A stretch of DNA of 52,943 bases from Lactobacillus kullabergensis (GCF_000967195.1 NZ_KQ033871.1:1931104-1984046); one strand, 5' to 3'. Counted from the first letter of the stretch, positions 16,140 through 25,427 are shown. Numbers and translations: made by a program. Notes: a model not told the origin generated them from the letters alone.

Positions 16140-18795
16140 TGATGTAGTCATAGACATATTTTACTTCTATTTCTGGTATTTCGACACTATAATACTGTTC
16201 AACGACAGTAAATGAGTTCTTAAATGCTTTATAAAAATTTTTAAATTCATTACTACTTGTTTTACTTAAGTTTATTTCATCTGCCATCCCTTTTTGCATG
16301 ACCAATCTTTCAATTAAACAACAAATGTGAATATATAAGCCAAAACAGGTGTTGTTTTTTAAAGAAAGATTTAGTTTCGTTTGCAAAATATATATCGCAT
16401 CCGTCACTTGTTCTAATAATTTCGTTGGATTCAAAATTGTTAGTTGGTCCGTTAAATTGGTAAGACTAAAATTCCTTAAAATATTATTATTAATTGTCTC
16501 AAGTTGCTTCTGATCAAAATAAACAGCTAATTTATTAGTTATTTTTTTAACATTTATACCTAAAATCAAGTCTTCTATTGAAAAGAAAGTTACTCCTTTA
16601 ACTTGAGGATCTAGTGTTCCCACTATAAACAAAATATTGTAGTTTTTTCGTAACTCTGAAATGTAATTCTCTTTAGCAATAGAATAGTAATCAAAGGAAT
16701 CTATTACTATTTTAGAATTATTAGGAAAACTTTTTACCATGATTTGTTTTAATTTCGTGGCTGTTCCCAACCCACTTTCACAAGTACAAACAATCATATC
16801 TTGTTTTTTAACAGATTTTTGAAAGAATACCTCAATTGTTTGATTTTTCTTAACATTCTGTGCAATCGAAGCTGTATCAATTTTTAGTTTTATTTGGTTT
16901 GCAACATCTAGAGCTATTCCAGTAGATACATTAGTTATTAACGCAAAATTTTTATTATTACTTATTTCCAGTTGTGATGATATTTTTTCAAGCGATCCCA
17001 TGTCAACTAGAAGCAGTAAGTCTGTAAAACTTTTTCTTTTATTCAAATAATTATTGACACGTAGAGCAATTTCTTTACTGGTAACGTCTAGTGGCATGTC
17101 GATAGCATCAAAAATATAATCACCTACCATAGTATTAACCGTTTGTGCAATTGACGAAGCGGTATTAGCACCATGGGCAACAATCAGCGACAATCTTTTT
17201 TGAGACTTATGTTCTTCAACCATCAATTTGAACAATATTATAAATAGTAACTCTTCGCCTTCATTTGACGTCAAATCTACTTCATTTTTGAATTCTCTTA
17301 CTAAGCCAACCTCATATCCCAAATACTGATTAACATCATTTTTAAAATCAGACCACTTCTGAAAATCAACTTCCTTAAATTCATAATGATAGTTATTTTT
17401 ATCAAATAAATATAAGATAATTTTATAAAAAAAGGTATCAACACTAATCTTGTAGTCATCTTCAATATGCCTAGTAAACTGTTGAAATTTAAGCCCGAAA
17501 AAACTATTTAATGTTTCACTATCAGAAATAGAAATATTGATAAACCGCTTTTTAAAATACTTTTCATAACAGTCAAACAACTTTTCACTGGATTTCTTTT
17601 TGATATCTATTGCGTATAAATCTGTAATTATATGTTCTATTGAGTTCTTTTGATCATTTTTGGTTAAGTCGCTGACTGCAATAAAACGAGAATTATTAGT
17701 GTTTTTTAATTCATTATAATTTTCAAAACCCACTTTTTCAGGTAATTCCATTAATGTGATTTTTAATTCATTTTCTTCAACTTGTTGTATTAAAGCATTT
17801 GCACAAGAAAGCTGAATTACGTTTTTTAAATCGCCTACATTCCCTTTAAAAGTATAATGTACTAAAAAATTGACTAAATTGTTAGTAACATTAATTTTTT
17901 TACCTATCTTTTTTTGCTCATTTTTTAAGAAAAATTGGATCAATTCTTTCTTTTCTTGTTCACTTCTTTTATTAAAAGCTGGAAGAAAAACTTTCACAGG
18001 AATTCTACGCAACAATGTCGGTAAGATTTTTCTTTCAGGATTTTCAGAAGTAGCAAACACAAATCTACAGTTCGATTTAAACCAGTGCTCATTATCACCA
18101 AGCCTATGAAAATTGCCGGTATCCATAAACTGAAAAAGCTTTTCTTGACACTCTTTACTTAGTGAATGAATTTCGTCTAGAAATAAAACCCCTCCATCAG
18201 CTATTTCTGCTAAACCCTTATTATTTTGCGTAGCACCAGTAAAAGCACCCTTCACGTAACCAAAAAAATTTGATAAAAAGAGTTCCGGATTGTTTGAATA
18301 TTCACTGCAATTAACTGAAACGAATTTAGCAGTTTTAGCTATAAATTTCATTTTCTGTAAATGCTTGTATATAACCTGCGCCAAATAGCTTTTTCCTGTT
18401 CCAGTTTCACCGGTTATCAAAATAGGTAAGCCATGAGGGGGATATTGGATAGCCGCTTTAATTTGACTGATTATTTGATATAAGCTTCTTTCACTACCAA
18501 TAATGGCATCTAATGGACTAACAGAGTGGCTACTATTCCACACTTTGGCCGCATGAAGGCTTTTAAATGTTTTAGCATTAATCTCGACTTGTGGCAATTT
18601 GAAAAAGAGTACTGGCCTTGAAACAATTTTTCCAAAAACTCCTTTTTCCCAATACTCATTTAAATATTGTGAAACCAAATTTCTACTACAATTAAAGTGA
18701 TCAGCAATTTTCTTTGCATTATTTTGATGCCAAACTTCAGAATTTTCTGTATTTTTTTCCACAAGTTTGTATACTTTTTCCCGTAAATTGCTCAT
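16126..18795 (-). CDS. LevR/ManR-type sigma-54-dependent PTS activator
   Basis: 889 residues with the full LevR order: N-terminal winged HTH (1-65); AAA+ sigma-54 interaction domain with Walker A GETGTGKS (129-136), GAFTGA (183-188) and Walker B ending FLDEIH (205-210); PRD1 (about 385-500); EIIA(Man)-like domain with H541 in IVAHGANTASS; EIIB(Gat)-like domain with CTCESGLGTAT (C670/C672); and C-terminal PRD2 (about 780-889, H near 841). GAFTGA shows that it can contact sigma-54. Phosphorylation by HPr and by the operon's EIIB is expected to set activity by sugar supply. It is transcribed separately, ahead of the sigma-54 promoter that it presumably activates. HTH at the N- rather than C-terminus is standard for LevR. 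Confidence 0.92.
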   Translation of the reverse strand: MSNLREKVYKLVEKNTENSEVWHQNNAKKIADHFNCSRNLVSQYLNEYWEKGVFGKIVSRPVLFFKLPQVEINAKTFKSLHAAKVWNSSHSVSPLDAIIGSERSLYQIISQIKAAIQYPPHGLPILITGETGTGKSYLAQVIYKHLQKMKFIAKTAKFVSVNCSEYSNNPELFLSNFFGYVKGAFTGATQNNKGLAEIADGGVLFLDEIHSLSKECQEKLFQFMDTGNFHRLGDNEHWFKSNCRFVFATSENPERKILPTLLRRIPVKVFLPAFNKRSEQEKKELIQFFLKNEQKKIGKKINVTNNLVNFLVHYTFKGNVGDLKNVIQLSCANALIQQVEENELKITLMELPEKVGFENYNELKNTNNSRFIAVSDLTKNDQKNSIEHIITDLYAIDIKKKSSEKLFDCYEKYFKKRFINISISDSETLNSFFGLKFQQFTRHIEDDYKISVDTFFYKIILYLFDKNNYHYEFKEVDFQKWSDFKNDVNQYLGYEVGLVREFKNEVDLTSNEGEELLFIILFKLMVEEHKSQKRLSLIVAHGANTASSIAQTVNTMVGDYIFDAIDMPLDVTSKEIALRVNNYLNKRKSFTDLLLLVDMGSLEKISSQLEISNNKNFALITNVSTGIALDVANQIKLKIDTASIAQNVKKNQTIEVFFQKSVKKQDMIVCTCESGLGTATKLKQIMVKSFPNNSKIVIDSFDYYSIAKENYISELRKNYNILFIVGTLDPQVKGVTFFSIEDLILGINVKKITNKLAVYFDQKQLETINNNILRNFSLTNLTDQLTILNPTKLLEQVTDAIYILQTKLNLSLKNNTCFGLYIHICCLIERLVMQKGMADEINLSKTSSNEFKNFYKAFKNSFTVVEQYYSVEIPEIEVKYVYDYIKEAC

Positions 18796-18856
18796 ATAAA
18801 ACCCCTATATTTTTATTGCTCATTATAAATGTATTTATCATTATTTTCATGTATAC

Positions 18857-18943
18857 AAAAAGCCTAGTTCCACCAACATCGGAACTAAGCTCACACAGTG
18901 TTTGTGTCACCATTACTGACCACATTATAGAAATTTTACATTT
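18857..18943 (-). repeat. 87-bp direct repeat, copy B
   Basis: Same orientation as copy A (10783-10869), with five substitutions. It lies between the end of the dlt-linked serine hydrolase gene and the start of the activator. On the minus strand: TATAAT (18929-18924), then the 11-bp terminator stem. Around it is an extra inverted pair, TTGTGTCACCAT (18902-18913) / ATGGTGACACAA (18972-18983), that is not present at copy A. No other gene is seen in 18796-19020. Confidence 0.8.
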
Positions 18944-19020
18944 TCGCTACCGGAGAAAATGACTACTTCCCTATGGTGACACAACAGAATTTTAGCATGC
19001 AATTAACCAAAAAACAAGTT

Positions 19021-19995
19021 TCAACCAACTATATTTGCACTGTCAGCCTTACGGCCAAGCAGTTCGAGCATGATTTGATTAATTTGACTTTTTAACTGGT
19101 TAAATTCACCCTCACGTGTCTTATTAGACTGTATAATCACTAGCGTTTTAGCATTATTAGTACTGCGCATGAAGGTATAATAACCCTCTCCTGCACCATT
19201 AGCAGTTTTAGTTTTTAATTTAATATTATTATAAAAGCCGCCATTATAATAAGCAGGTGGTTCAGACTGGTAAAGCAATTTACGACTCTTTTGGGTTAAC
19301 AAGTTACCAGCTAGTAAATATTGTATAACTTTGGCCAGATCATGATTAGACATTACTATTGAACCAGCCCCTAATTCATTGCGAGCTCCCCTTAAAGCTG
19401 CCTTATGCTTAACCACGTCATAGCGACCTTTGCGGTAAATCATTCCGGGCACTAAATGACTGGAAATAATTTTGCCTGGCCTTGACCACAAAAATTCTGT
19501 TTGTTTCAGCTTTAACGGCCTGATATAGGTATTACGGAACAACCGCTCATAGCTTTGACCCGTTATTTTGCTCATAATGCCACATAAGTACACATAATTT
19601 AGTGAACTATAATGCCACTTATTTAATAAATCAGGTTCAAAAATAGTTTTAGCTGCATCATGCTGAATATTATCAGAGTCAGAAACAAAATGCTTTCTTC
19701 CTAACTTTGCTCCTGGTTTGAGATCAAGACCTGCCGTCATGGCTAAGAGATTTTTAATTTTGACTTTTTGTGCTCCAGAAATTTGCGGATAAAATTTACT
19801 CAATTTATCCTGCAGGCTTAACTTGCCTTCCTGCACGAGCCGCATAATAATTGCAGCCGTCATAGATTTCTGCACAGAATTAATTAGATAACTAGTGTCA
19901 GTGTTATTGCCTAAAGCATAGTTAAGCAGTATTTTGCCATTTTTAATGACTAAAATTGAACCCTTGATTCCTAAGGCATCAATTTGCTGGCGCAC
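19021..19995 (-). CDS. Serine hydrolase of the beta-lactamase/PBP-like fold (FmtA/DltE-like)
   Basis: 324 residues. SVQK (S40-K43) is the SxxK nucleophile motif and YSSLNY (129-134) the tyrosine motif, with Ser where YxN is usual; a TANGAGEGYY stretch stands where KTG/HTG lies. It starts with GTG overlapping the dltD stop (TAGTG) behind AAGGAA, so it is coupled to the dlt operon. Serine hydrolases of this fold next to or within dlt operons (DltE of L. plantarum, FmtA of S. aureus) remove D-alanine from teichoic acids, which suggests that role here. However, no signal peptide or membrane anchor is visible at this start, which is odd for a wall-acting enzyme. Confidence 0.75.
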   Translation of the reverse strand: MRQQIDALGIKGSILVIKNGKILLNYALGNNTDTSYLINSVQKSMTAAIIMRLVQEGKLSLQDKLSKFYPQISGAQKVKIKNLLAMTAGLDLKPGAKLGRKHFVSDSDNIQHDAAKTIFEPDLLNKWHYSSLNYVYLCGIMSKITGQSYERLFRNTYIRPLKLKQTEFLWSRPGKIISSHLVPGMIYRKGRYDVVKHKAALRGARNELGAGSIVMSNHDLAKVIQYLLAGNLLTQKSRKLLYQSEPPAYYNGGFYNNIKLKTKTANGAGEGYYTFMRSTNNAKTLVIIQSNKTREGEFNQLKSQINQIMLELLGRKADSANIVG

Positions 19996-21302
19996 TATTT
20001 TCCTTTTAAAGATTCTTTTGAATTGCCATTTAACGGATTTTCATCTGTCAAACTAATCTGATATGGCTTTTTTTGCCACTTTCTGCTGTAAAAATAGTTA
20101 TGAATATTATAATTACGTGGCAGATCACTTTGCGCCATGAATGGCTTTACTGCCTTGTCAACAGCTACCCAGCCGCGCCAGCCCAGGTGAATAGTATCTT
20201 CCATGAAATACTTTTCACCACCGCGTTTGGATAAATCGGTAACGTTATCAAAACCTTGACTAGCCAGTTGGTACTTAATCTTAGAAACAGCCTTCTGGTA
20301 CATTGTTTGTGATAAGCCCGTGTAATTAGACCATTTTTCATTAATCGGCGGGATAATGAACAACACATTGGTATGCTGCTTGGCAAATTGGTGCAACATC
20401 AATTCAAAATCGCTGTATTCTACCGATTTGGTGTAATTAAAGTGACGTTGACTATCTTTTAATTTGGCTAATAAACGTTTATTCAAACGCCTTTTGTAAA
20501 AGCGATTGTTAATACCAAAATTATTAGAATTGGTGTTTATTGCAGCCTGCTCACTTGCTACTTTATCTAAAGCCTTGACTGAATACCTATTCGGCAATAA
20601 CTTGGCCTGTTTGTTAATCTTTTTAATGCGATCGCGCAATTGGAAAGTGCTGAAGAATTTATCCTCATTGGTAAGCATGCGCCGTTGATTTTCTAAGTAA
20701 AAGCGCTGAAACCCAGTTAATTTTTGCCCTCGGGCAATTCTTTTCATACCCAGTTTGATAACACCCTTCACTTCTGGCATCTGCAAGAAACGTTTAGCCG
20801 CATAGCGGTTAGTCACCGTGTCTTTTTTAATACCTAAGAGAAAATTACAGGCTTGCAGCGGTGAATAATACAGCGCGAAGGCATCCGGATTTTGTCCCTT
20901 TTTAGTAAACCATTGCGGTGAAACAATGACTACGGCTTTTTTGCCCTTAAGCTGTTTAGCAGTCCCCTGCATTTCCAAAAAATGTGCTAAGGATTGACTG
21001 CCTGGCCCGCCTAATAAAAATGGCCGGTAATTGCGGCGATACTTTTGCGCAATTACACTGGGATGCAATGGATCAAGCCGTGACAATTCACTTGATCCAT
21101 AAAAAGGCACGTACCCATCCTTAAACGCATCCTGTTTCATTAAAGAGCCCTTAAAAATAGTATTAGTTTGCGAATTAGCCGCTTGATAAATGGCATCCCT
21201 AGAAAAAGTTCGCTCCCACGGCATCAGAAAGATGACCAGCAGCAAGACAAATGCGCAAAGAACCGGGCCAAAAATATGCCACAGCCGGCGTTTGTTATTC
21301 AT
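19995..21302 (-). CDS. dltD: D-alanyl-lipoteichoic acid biosynthesis protein DltD
   Basis: 435 residues. One N-terminal membrane segment ([20 protein letters not shown]) and an extracellular SGNH-like domain: catalytic Ser in [10 protein letters not shown] and the C-terminal [10 protein letters not shown] block supplying Asp and His. DltD moves D-Ala onto teichoic acid outside the membrane after DltB. It overlaps dltC by 8 nt and the downstream serine hydrolase by 1 nt. Length is normal for lactobacilli. Confidence 0.95.
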   Translation of the reverse strand: MNNKRRLWHIFGPVLCAFVLLLVIFLMPWERTFSRDAIYQAANSQTNTIFKGSLMKQDAFKDGYVPFYGSSELSRLDPLHPSVIAQKYRRNYRPFLLGGPGSQSLAHFLEMQGTAKQLKGKKAVVIVSPQWFTKKGQNPDAFALYYSPLQACNFLLGIKKDTVTNRYAAKRFLQMPEVKGVIKLGMKRIARGQKLTGFQRFYLENQRRMLTNEDKFFSTFQLRDRIKKINKQAKLLPNRYSVKALDKVASEQAAINTNSNNFGINNRFYKRRLNKRLLAKLKDSQRHFNYTKSVEYSDFELMLHQFAKQHTNVLFIIPPINEKWSNYTGLSQTMYQKAVSKIKYQLASQGFDNVTDLSKRGGEKYFMEDTIHLGWRGWVAVDKAVKPFMAQSDLPRNYNIHNYFYSRKWQKKPYQISLTDENPLNGNSKESLKGK

Positions 21303-21534
21303 TTTCTAAATTTTCCACCTTTGCCACAATTTTATTGGGCGTATCCCATTCATTTCTGTCAAATTCAGAAACGGGTACATCAATTTGAAACTTTTCCTGT
21401 AAATTTAACAACATTTGGACACTGGCCATTGAATCCATTAGACCGTTGGCAAAAATATTTTCATCCATTTTCTCTGTTAAATCTTCACCGGTTAAATCTT
21501 GTAAAATTGCTAAAACTTCTTTTTTGGTATCCAT
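21295..21534 (-). CDS. dltC: D-alanyl carrier protein DltC
   Basis: A 79-residue acyl-carrier-type protein; S35 in GLMDSMASV carries the phosphopantetheine arm. It is acidic and helical, the expected size. DltA loads it with D-alanine and DltB takes it over at the membrane. A short gap to dltB carries a GGAG ribosome site. Confidence 0.97.
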   Translation of the reverse strand: MDTKKEVLAILQDLTGEDLTEKMDENIFANGLMDSMASVQMLLNLQEKFQIDVPVSEFDRNEWDTPNKIVAKVENLENE

Positions 21535-21562
21535 GTTAAAACTCCTTAAATAAAATTATTGC

Positions 21563-22807
21563 CTATTGCCAGCCAAACCATAGCTGGCTGAGAAAACCTG
21601 AAAAAATCAGGAAACTAAAACACACTACATTAAAAGTTACAAAAATTGCCAGCCATTTTGTGTATTTATTCGATGGCAGCTTATCTTTGTGCTTCTTTTT
21701 GAACCGCAGCCAGCAATCATTGATGATGATGGCAAAAGCATGGAACAAACCATAAACAATATAATACCAGGTTAGTCCATGCCAGAAACCCATCACCAAG
21801 AACAAGAGCAGGTATGCTGCCTGCGACAGCCTGACTGGGTTTTTGAACAGCTTTTTCTTCATTGCAAAGAAGGTAAAACGCATGTAGATGTAGTCCCGAA
21901 ACCAGAAAGACAAGGTCATATGCCAACGGTTCCAGAATTCTTTGATGTTTTGCGAAATAAACGGCTTGTTAAAGTTCATTGGAGTGTGAATGCCCATAAA
22001 GTAGGAAATCGACACTGCAAACAAGGAATAACCCGCAAAGTCAAAGAACAAATACATACTGTAGCAGTACATGTAGGCTACTACCCACCAGGATAGTTTT
22101 AAGCCGCCCACAGCTGTACCTGTAATTAAAGCAGCTCGAGTGATTCGGGGCAGCCAATAGGTACCAAAGAACCAGCCAAGAACAAATTTATAGAGGAAGC
22201 CTTGAAACAAATAACGTGTTGCCAGCTCTAAATCATTTAGGTACTGCTTACGCTTTGGCACTATGTCACATTCTTTGGCAAATCTGCGGTAACGATCGAT
22301 CGGTCCCGAAGAAATGGTCGGAAAGAACAGGAGAAAACGAAGATAGGTTCCCAAGTTAAGTTCTTTAATAGCGCCATCGCGTACTTCCATCACGACCTGA
22401 ACTGTCTTAAAGGTCAGATAAGAAATCCCCAGAAAAGCCAAAACTCCAGGAATTTTAGCTTGCGGGAAAGCAGTCTGTACTTTAACCAAAACCAGGGGCA
22501 CGATTGCTAAAATTACAGCTAAGTAGAAAACCCAGGTTCTATTTGGACTGTTTTTACGACGGCGATAATAAAGATAGCCATAAGTGACCAGCAGCTGAAA
22601 CAAAATATAGATGATTAAACTAACGCCCTGTTGCCATTTTTCACCATCAAAAATGAGAAACAAGAAAATTAATGAGAATACAACCTCATAGATTTTTAAG
22701 CGGTGACCCCAATACAGCCCGATGATAATAGGTATTAAGCCAATCATCAGATACACGAAATAATGCGGATTGGAATATGGCTGCAAGTTAATGAAATTAG
22801 CGTTCAC
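21563..22807 (-). CDS. dltB: D-alanyl transfer MBOAT protein DltB
   Basis: A 414-residue multi-spanning membrane O-acyltransferase. EFWNRWHMTLSFWFRDYIYMRF and FLVMGFWHGLTWYYIVYG hold the MBOAT motif and the catalytic histidine (in FWHG). It moves D-Ala from DltC across the membrane to DltX or DltD. The ATG overlaps the dltA stop by 1 nt. Confidence 0.97.
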   Translation of the reverse strand: MNANFINLQPYSNPHYFVYLMIGLIPIIIGLYWGHRLKIYEVVFSLIFLFLIFDGEKWQQGVSLIIYILFQLLVTYGYLYYRRRKNSPNRTWVFYLAVILAIVPLVLVKVQTAFPQAKIPGVLAFLGISYLTFKTVQVVMEVRDGAIKELNLGTYLRFLLFFPTISSGPIDRYRRFAKECDIVPKRKQYLNDLELATRYLFQGFLYKFVLGWFFGTYWLPRITRAALITGTAVGGLKLSWWVVAYMYCYSMYLFFDFAGYSLFAVSISYFMGIHTPMNFNKPFISQNIKEFWNRWHMTLSFWFRDYIYMRFTFFAMKKKLFKNPVRLSQAAYLLLFLVMGFWHGLTWYYIVYGLFHAFAIIINDCWLRFKKKHKDKLPSNKYTKWLAIFVTFNVVCFSFLIFSGFLSQLWFGWQ

Positions 22808-24321
22808 TACTCGTTGACCTCCTTAATGACAGCCTTAATATCAACCTTACCATTTTGCGATACCGGCAATGTTTCACGGTAAACATAACGCTGTGGAATC
22901 ATATATGGCATCAGTTCTTTAGCTAAATCTGCTCTAATCATCTTAGTAATTTCTGCTTCAGAATACTGCTCTTTTACCCCATCTTTGAGTTTAATTTCGG
23001 CAACAATTTGCTTAACCGTATGATCCTGATTATATTTTGGTGCAGCTACACCGTGATCAACCAATTTGTTCATACCAATATAGTGGTTGATTTCTTCCAA
23101 TTCAATACGATAGCCATTAAACTTGATCTGAAAATCAATTCTGCCGCGGTAAAAGAGCATATCCTGGTCAAAGAAGCCTTCGTCCCCTGAGCGGTGGCTC
23201 ATATATTGGTCACCCGGTTTTTTAAAGAATGCTTTAGCTGTTTTTTCGGGGTTATTCATATAGCCCTTAGAAGTACTTGGTCCAGAAATAATAATTTCGC
23301 CTTCATCAGGCTGGTCACCTTTAGATTTATCAATAATAATTTTGGTATCTGCCTTAACCTTGCCAATTGGAAGACGATCATATTTCTTTAAAACAGCATC
23401 AGTAATTTCTACCTGAGTAACTGCAACTGTAGTTTCAGTCGGGCCATAGGTATTAAAAATACGCGCCTGGGGGAATTTGTTTTTTAACGTTACCACTTCG
23501 CCGTGTGGTAATTCTTCACCACAAAACATAAAGTGAGTTAAATCTGGATGATTCGCAGCAGTAAAAGTTTTATCTAAAAAACACATCTGCGCAAATGACG
23601 GCGTTGATACCCAAACATTAAATTGCAACTTAGGCAAAGTCTGAAATAACTGAGCAAAATTTTGCGTAACTTCATGTGGCAAAGCCACCAATTTACCTGC
23701 CCCGACTAAAGCAGGATAAAGACTCATGACTGAGAGGTCAAATGAGTATGGCGCTTGGGACAAAAATGAAGGATGTTCTGGCAAATCAAAGTCCGTCATT
23801 TCCCAGTTGACGAAACTGAGCAAGTTATTATGACTAATTTGCACGCCTTTAGGTTTGCCACTTGTGCCTGATGTAAAAATAACGTAAAAATTGTCGTCAC
23901 CCTGTACATAGGTGGCAGGATCAGGTTCAAAATCTCCTTTTTCTACATCAGCGGGATGCACTATTTTAATAGGTGGCAAATCAATTTTCGGCAGTTCATC
24001 AATTGCTAAAATTGCTTCAGCATGAGAAACTTCCTGAATCATAACTATTCTTTCAGCATTTGAATAACTGGCAATAGGAATATATGCATGTCCAGACTTT
24101 ACACAACCAAGAAAACTGGCAATCATTTCAAAATCCTGCCCGCCCCAAATCATCACTGGACTCTTAGTAGAAAGATTCAAACTTACAATCTTATGAGCCC
24201 ATTCATCTGAACGCTTTTTTAGATCACTATACGTATTAGTTTTACCTAAATAGTCATATGCAATACGTTCAGGCTCTGCCTGAGCAACTTCGTCAATTTT
24301 TTTAATTATATTTTCAATCAT
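22807..24321 (-). CDS. dltA: D-alanine--DltC ligase DltA
   Basis: A 504-residue ANL-superfamily adenylating enzyme. The P-loop is FTSGTSGKPKGVQ (about 150-162); RIFNTYGPTETTVAVT and YRGRIDFQIKFNGYRIELEEI are the A5 and A7-A8 motifs; the C-terminal NGKVD lysine motif is present. It activates D-alanine with ATP and loads it onto the DltC arm. Second gene of the operon after dltX. Confidence 0.97.
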   Translation of the reverse strand: MIENIIKKIDEVAQAEPERIAYDYLGKTNTYSDLKKRSDEWAHKIVSLNLSTKSPVMIWGGQDFEMIASFLGCVKSGHAYIPIASYSNAERIVMIQEVSHAEAILAIDELPKIDLPPIKIVHPADVEKGDFEPDPATYVQGDDNFYVIFTSGTSGKPKGVQISHNNLLSFVNWEMTDFDLPEHPSFLSQAPYSFDLSVMSLYPALVGAGKLVALPHEVTQNFAQLFQTLPKLQFNVWVSTPSFAQMCFLDKTFTAANHPDLTHFMFCGEELPHGEVVTLKNKFPQARIFNTYGPTETTVAVTQVEITDAVLKKYDRLPIGKVKADTKIIIDKSKGDQPDEGEIIISGPSTSKGYMNNPEKTAKAFFKKPGDQYMSHRSGDEGFFDQDMLFYRGRIDFQIKFNGYRIELEEINHYIGMNKLVDHGVAAPKYNQDHTVKQIVAEIKLKDGVKEQYSEAEITKMIRADLAKELMPYMIPQRYVYRETLPVSQNGKVDIKAVIKEVNE

Positions 24322-24336
24322 ATTAGTGTACCAGCT

Positions 24337-24489
24337 TTAAAATTCATTGTAGATAAAGTGAACAGATGTTAACCCACTATATTGATACAAATAAATCAGT
24401 ACCATTAAAATGACGCAATAGATAATTGTCGTCAAAACAAACTTACCAACACGTTTAGCACGTGACTCAGTTTTTTCTTTTTTAGCCAT
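24337..24489 (-). CDS. dltX: Teichoic acid D-Ala incorporation-associated protein DltX
   Basis: A 50-residue protein that I translated directly: a basic N-terminus (MAKKEKTESRAKRVGKF), one membrane segment (VLTTIIYCVILMVLIYLY), and a short outer tail ending VHFIYNEF. The aromatic-rich C-terminal tail is the conserved DltX feature, thought to accept D-Ala between DltB and the polymer. It is the first gene of dltXABCD, 15 nt ahead of dltA. Confidence 0.92.
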   Translation of the reverse strand: MAKKEKTESRAKRVGKFVLTTIIYCVILMVLIYLYQYSGLTSVHFIYNEF

Positions 24490-24520
24490 AATTTCATATC
24501 TTTCTCAATATTAATAAAAT

Positions 24521-24539
24521 GTACTATCGAATATAGTAC
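24521..24539 (-). promoter_or_regulatory. Inverted repeat upstream of the dlt operon
   Basis: GTACTAT / ATAGTAC, perfect 7-bp arms around a 5-nt centre, about 32 nt ahead of dltX. It could be an operator or a 5' UTR hairpin. No clear -35/-10 pair could be fixed around it. Confidence 0.4.
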
Positions 24540-24603
24540 TCCTAAAGATTTGCAACTAAAAAAAAGCTTTCAAACTTTTACCAAATTTAAATATTTTTCC
24601 CTA

Positions 24604-24921
24604 TTATCCGTTATTCAGCTTACGACAATCGTTATAAGCAAAACAAAGCGGAATTAGAATTATAAATGAGCCAAAAAGCACTGTAAGTATTAATAAGATA
24701 AAAATGTTTGTTGGTTTTAACCAGCGTTCACTTTGTGCGGTTGTCAAAATATAAACAGCAAATAAGACTGTAAAAACGAGTTCCCCTAAAAGCGTGTATC
24801 CTAAAGCACCTCGACTAAACATCTGATACAGCCAAAGCCAGCCAGATGCCGGCAACAGGCAAAGCCACCCTGAAAAACGAAGCCAAAAAACGATCTTTTT
24901 ACGATAATCTTGTTTTCCCAT
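24604..24921 (-). CDS. Small membrane protein, unknown
   Basis: 105 residues starting MGKQDYRKKIVFWLRFSGW, with about three hydrophobic segments (WLCLLPASGWLWLY, LGELVFTVLFAVYIL, IFILLILTVLFGSFIILIPLCF). I chose the ATG at 24921 for its AAGGAG ribosome site; the frame is open from 24993. I do not recognise the family. It is monocistronic, upstream of the dlt operon on the same strand. Confidence 0.65.
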   Translation of the reverse strand: MGKQDYRKKIVFWLRFSGWLCLLPASGWLWLYQMFSRGALGYTLLGELVFTVLFAVYILTTAQSERWLKPTNIFILLILTVLFGSFIILIPLCFAYNDCRKLNNG

Positions 24922-25058
24922 TTTTCTCCTTAAAATTTCAATTTTTTCAAATAAAGTAAAACTAATTATAACAAGGAGTTTTGCAACAAACAATTTTGTA
25001 GTTACCTAAAATTTGCATTTTGAGATTTTCGTCATACTTTTTTCACATTTTTTATTTA

Positions 25059-25129
25059 TACTATAGTTGTGATATAGAAAAGATATACATTTTTCTTATA
25101 TCACACTCAACTTTTTGTTTTTCATTCAT
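25059..25129 (-). other. Possible 22-codon ORF with strong ribosome site
   Basis: GGAGG at 25137-25133, then ATG (25129) starting MNEKQKVECDIRK and ending in a TAG at the foot of the first stem-loop. It is listed only because a near copy of its start occurs 250 bp away (start 25370). Could be chance. Confidence 0.2.
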
Positions 25130-25427
25130 ACTCCTCCAAGTATAATAATGAAAAAACCGAAATGACTTTACAGGTCATTTTCATATCTATCCCTTTCGAC
25201 TCACGTGCGTTACGTGAGTTTTTCTATGCTCTTAAACAGTTCTAAAGAAATTCTTTACTCTTTTATAAGAGTTTTTCTACTTTAACTTCATATTTTAGAG
25301 ATATCATTTTAAATGTAGTAAGCAATAGCAAAACTTACTACATACTCCCACTTTTTTATTTCATTCATTCTTACTCCTTCAAAGTAGATGAAAACTAACA
25401 GGCTCGCACAACTTGCGAGCCTTTTTT
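25066..25427 (+). other. Array of six stem-loops in a 560-bp region without a clear gene
   Basis: The region 24922-25484 has no convincing protein gene. It holds stems at 25066-25111 (T5 after it), 25159-25182, 25199-25224 (perfect ACTCACGT/ACGTGAGT, then T-run), 25257-25276 (T-run), 25313-25343 (perfect 10 bp, ATGTAGTAAG/CTTACTACAT) and 25401-25427 (perfect 8 bp, GGCTCGCA/TGCGAGCC, T6). TATACT at 25057-25062 could be a -10 box in front. Four of the stems are terminator-like on the plus strand. On the minus strand two near-duplicate ribosome sites precede tiny ORFs (19 and 22 codons). It may be a structured RNA locus. Confidence 0.5.
25311..25370 (-). other. Possible 19-codon ORF paralogous at its start to the one at 25129
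   Basis: GGAG, then ATG near 25370 starting MNEIKKWEYVVSFAIAYYI, with a hydrophobic C-terminal half. Its upstream and start sequence parallels that of the ORF at 25129 (TTTTCAT...CTT.GA.GGAGTA..AATGAA). A type I toxin-like peptide is conceivable but not supported by recognised similarity. Confidence 0.2.

Noticed and set aside
18737..18962. Open frames over the repeat copy B region
   Set aside because: They span the terminator stem and the activator start, without ribosome sites; the repeat explains the sequence.
25199..25224. CACGTG-containing stem as a possible seventh parS site
   Set aside because: Only the central hexamer fits; flanks do not match GTTT/AAAC, and the sequence is explained by a terminator stem.
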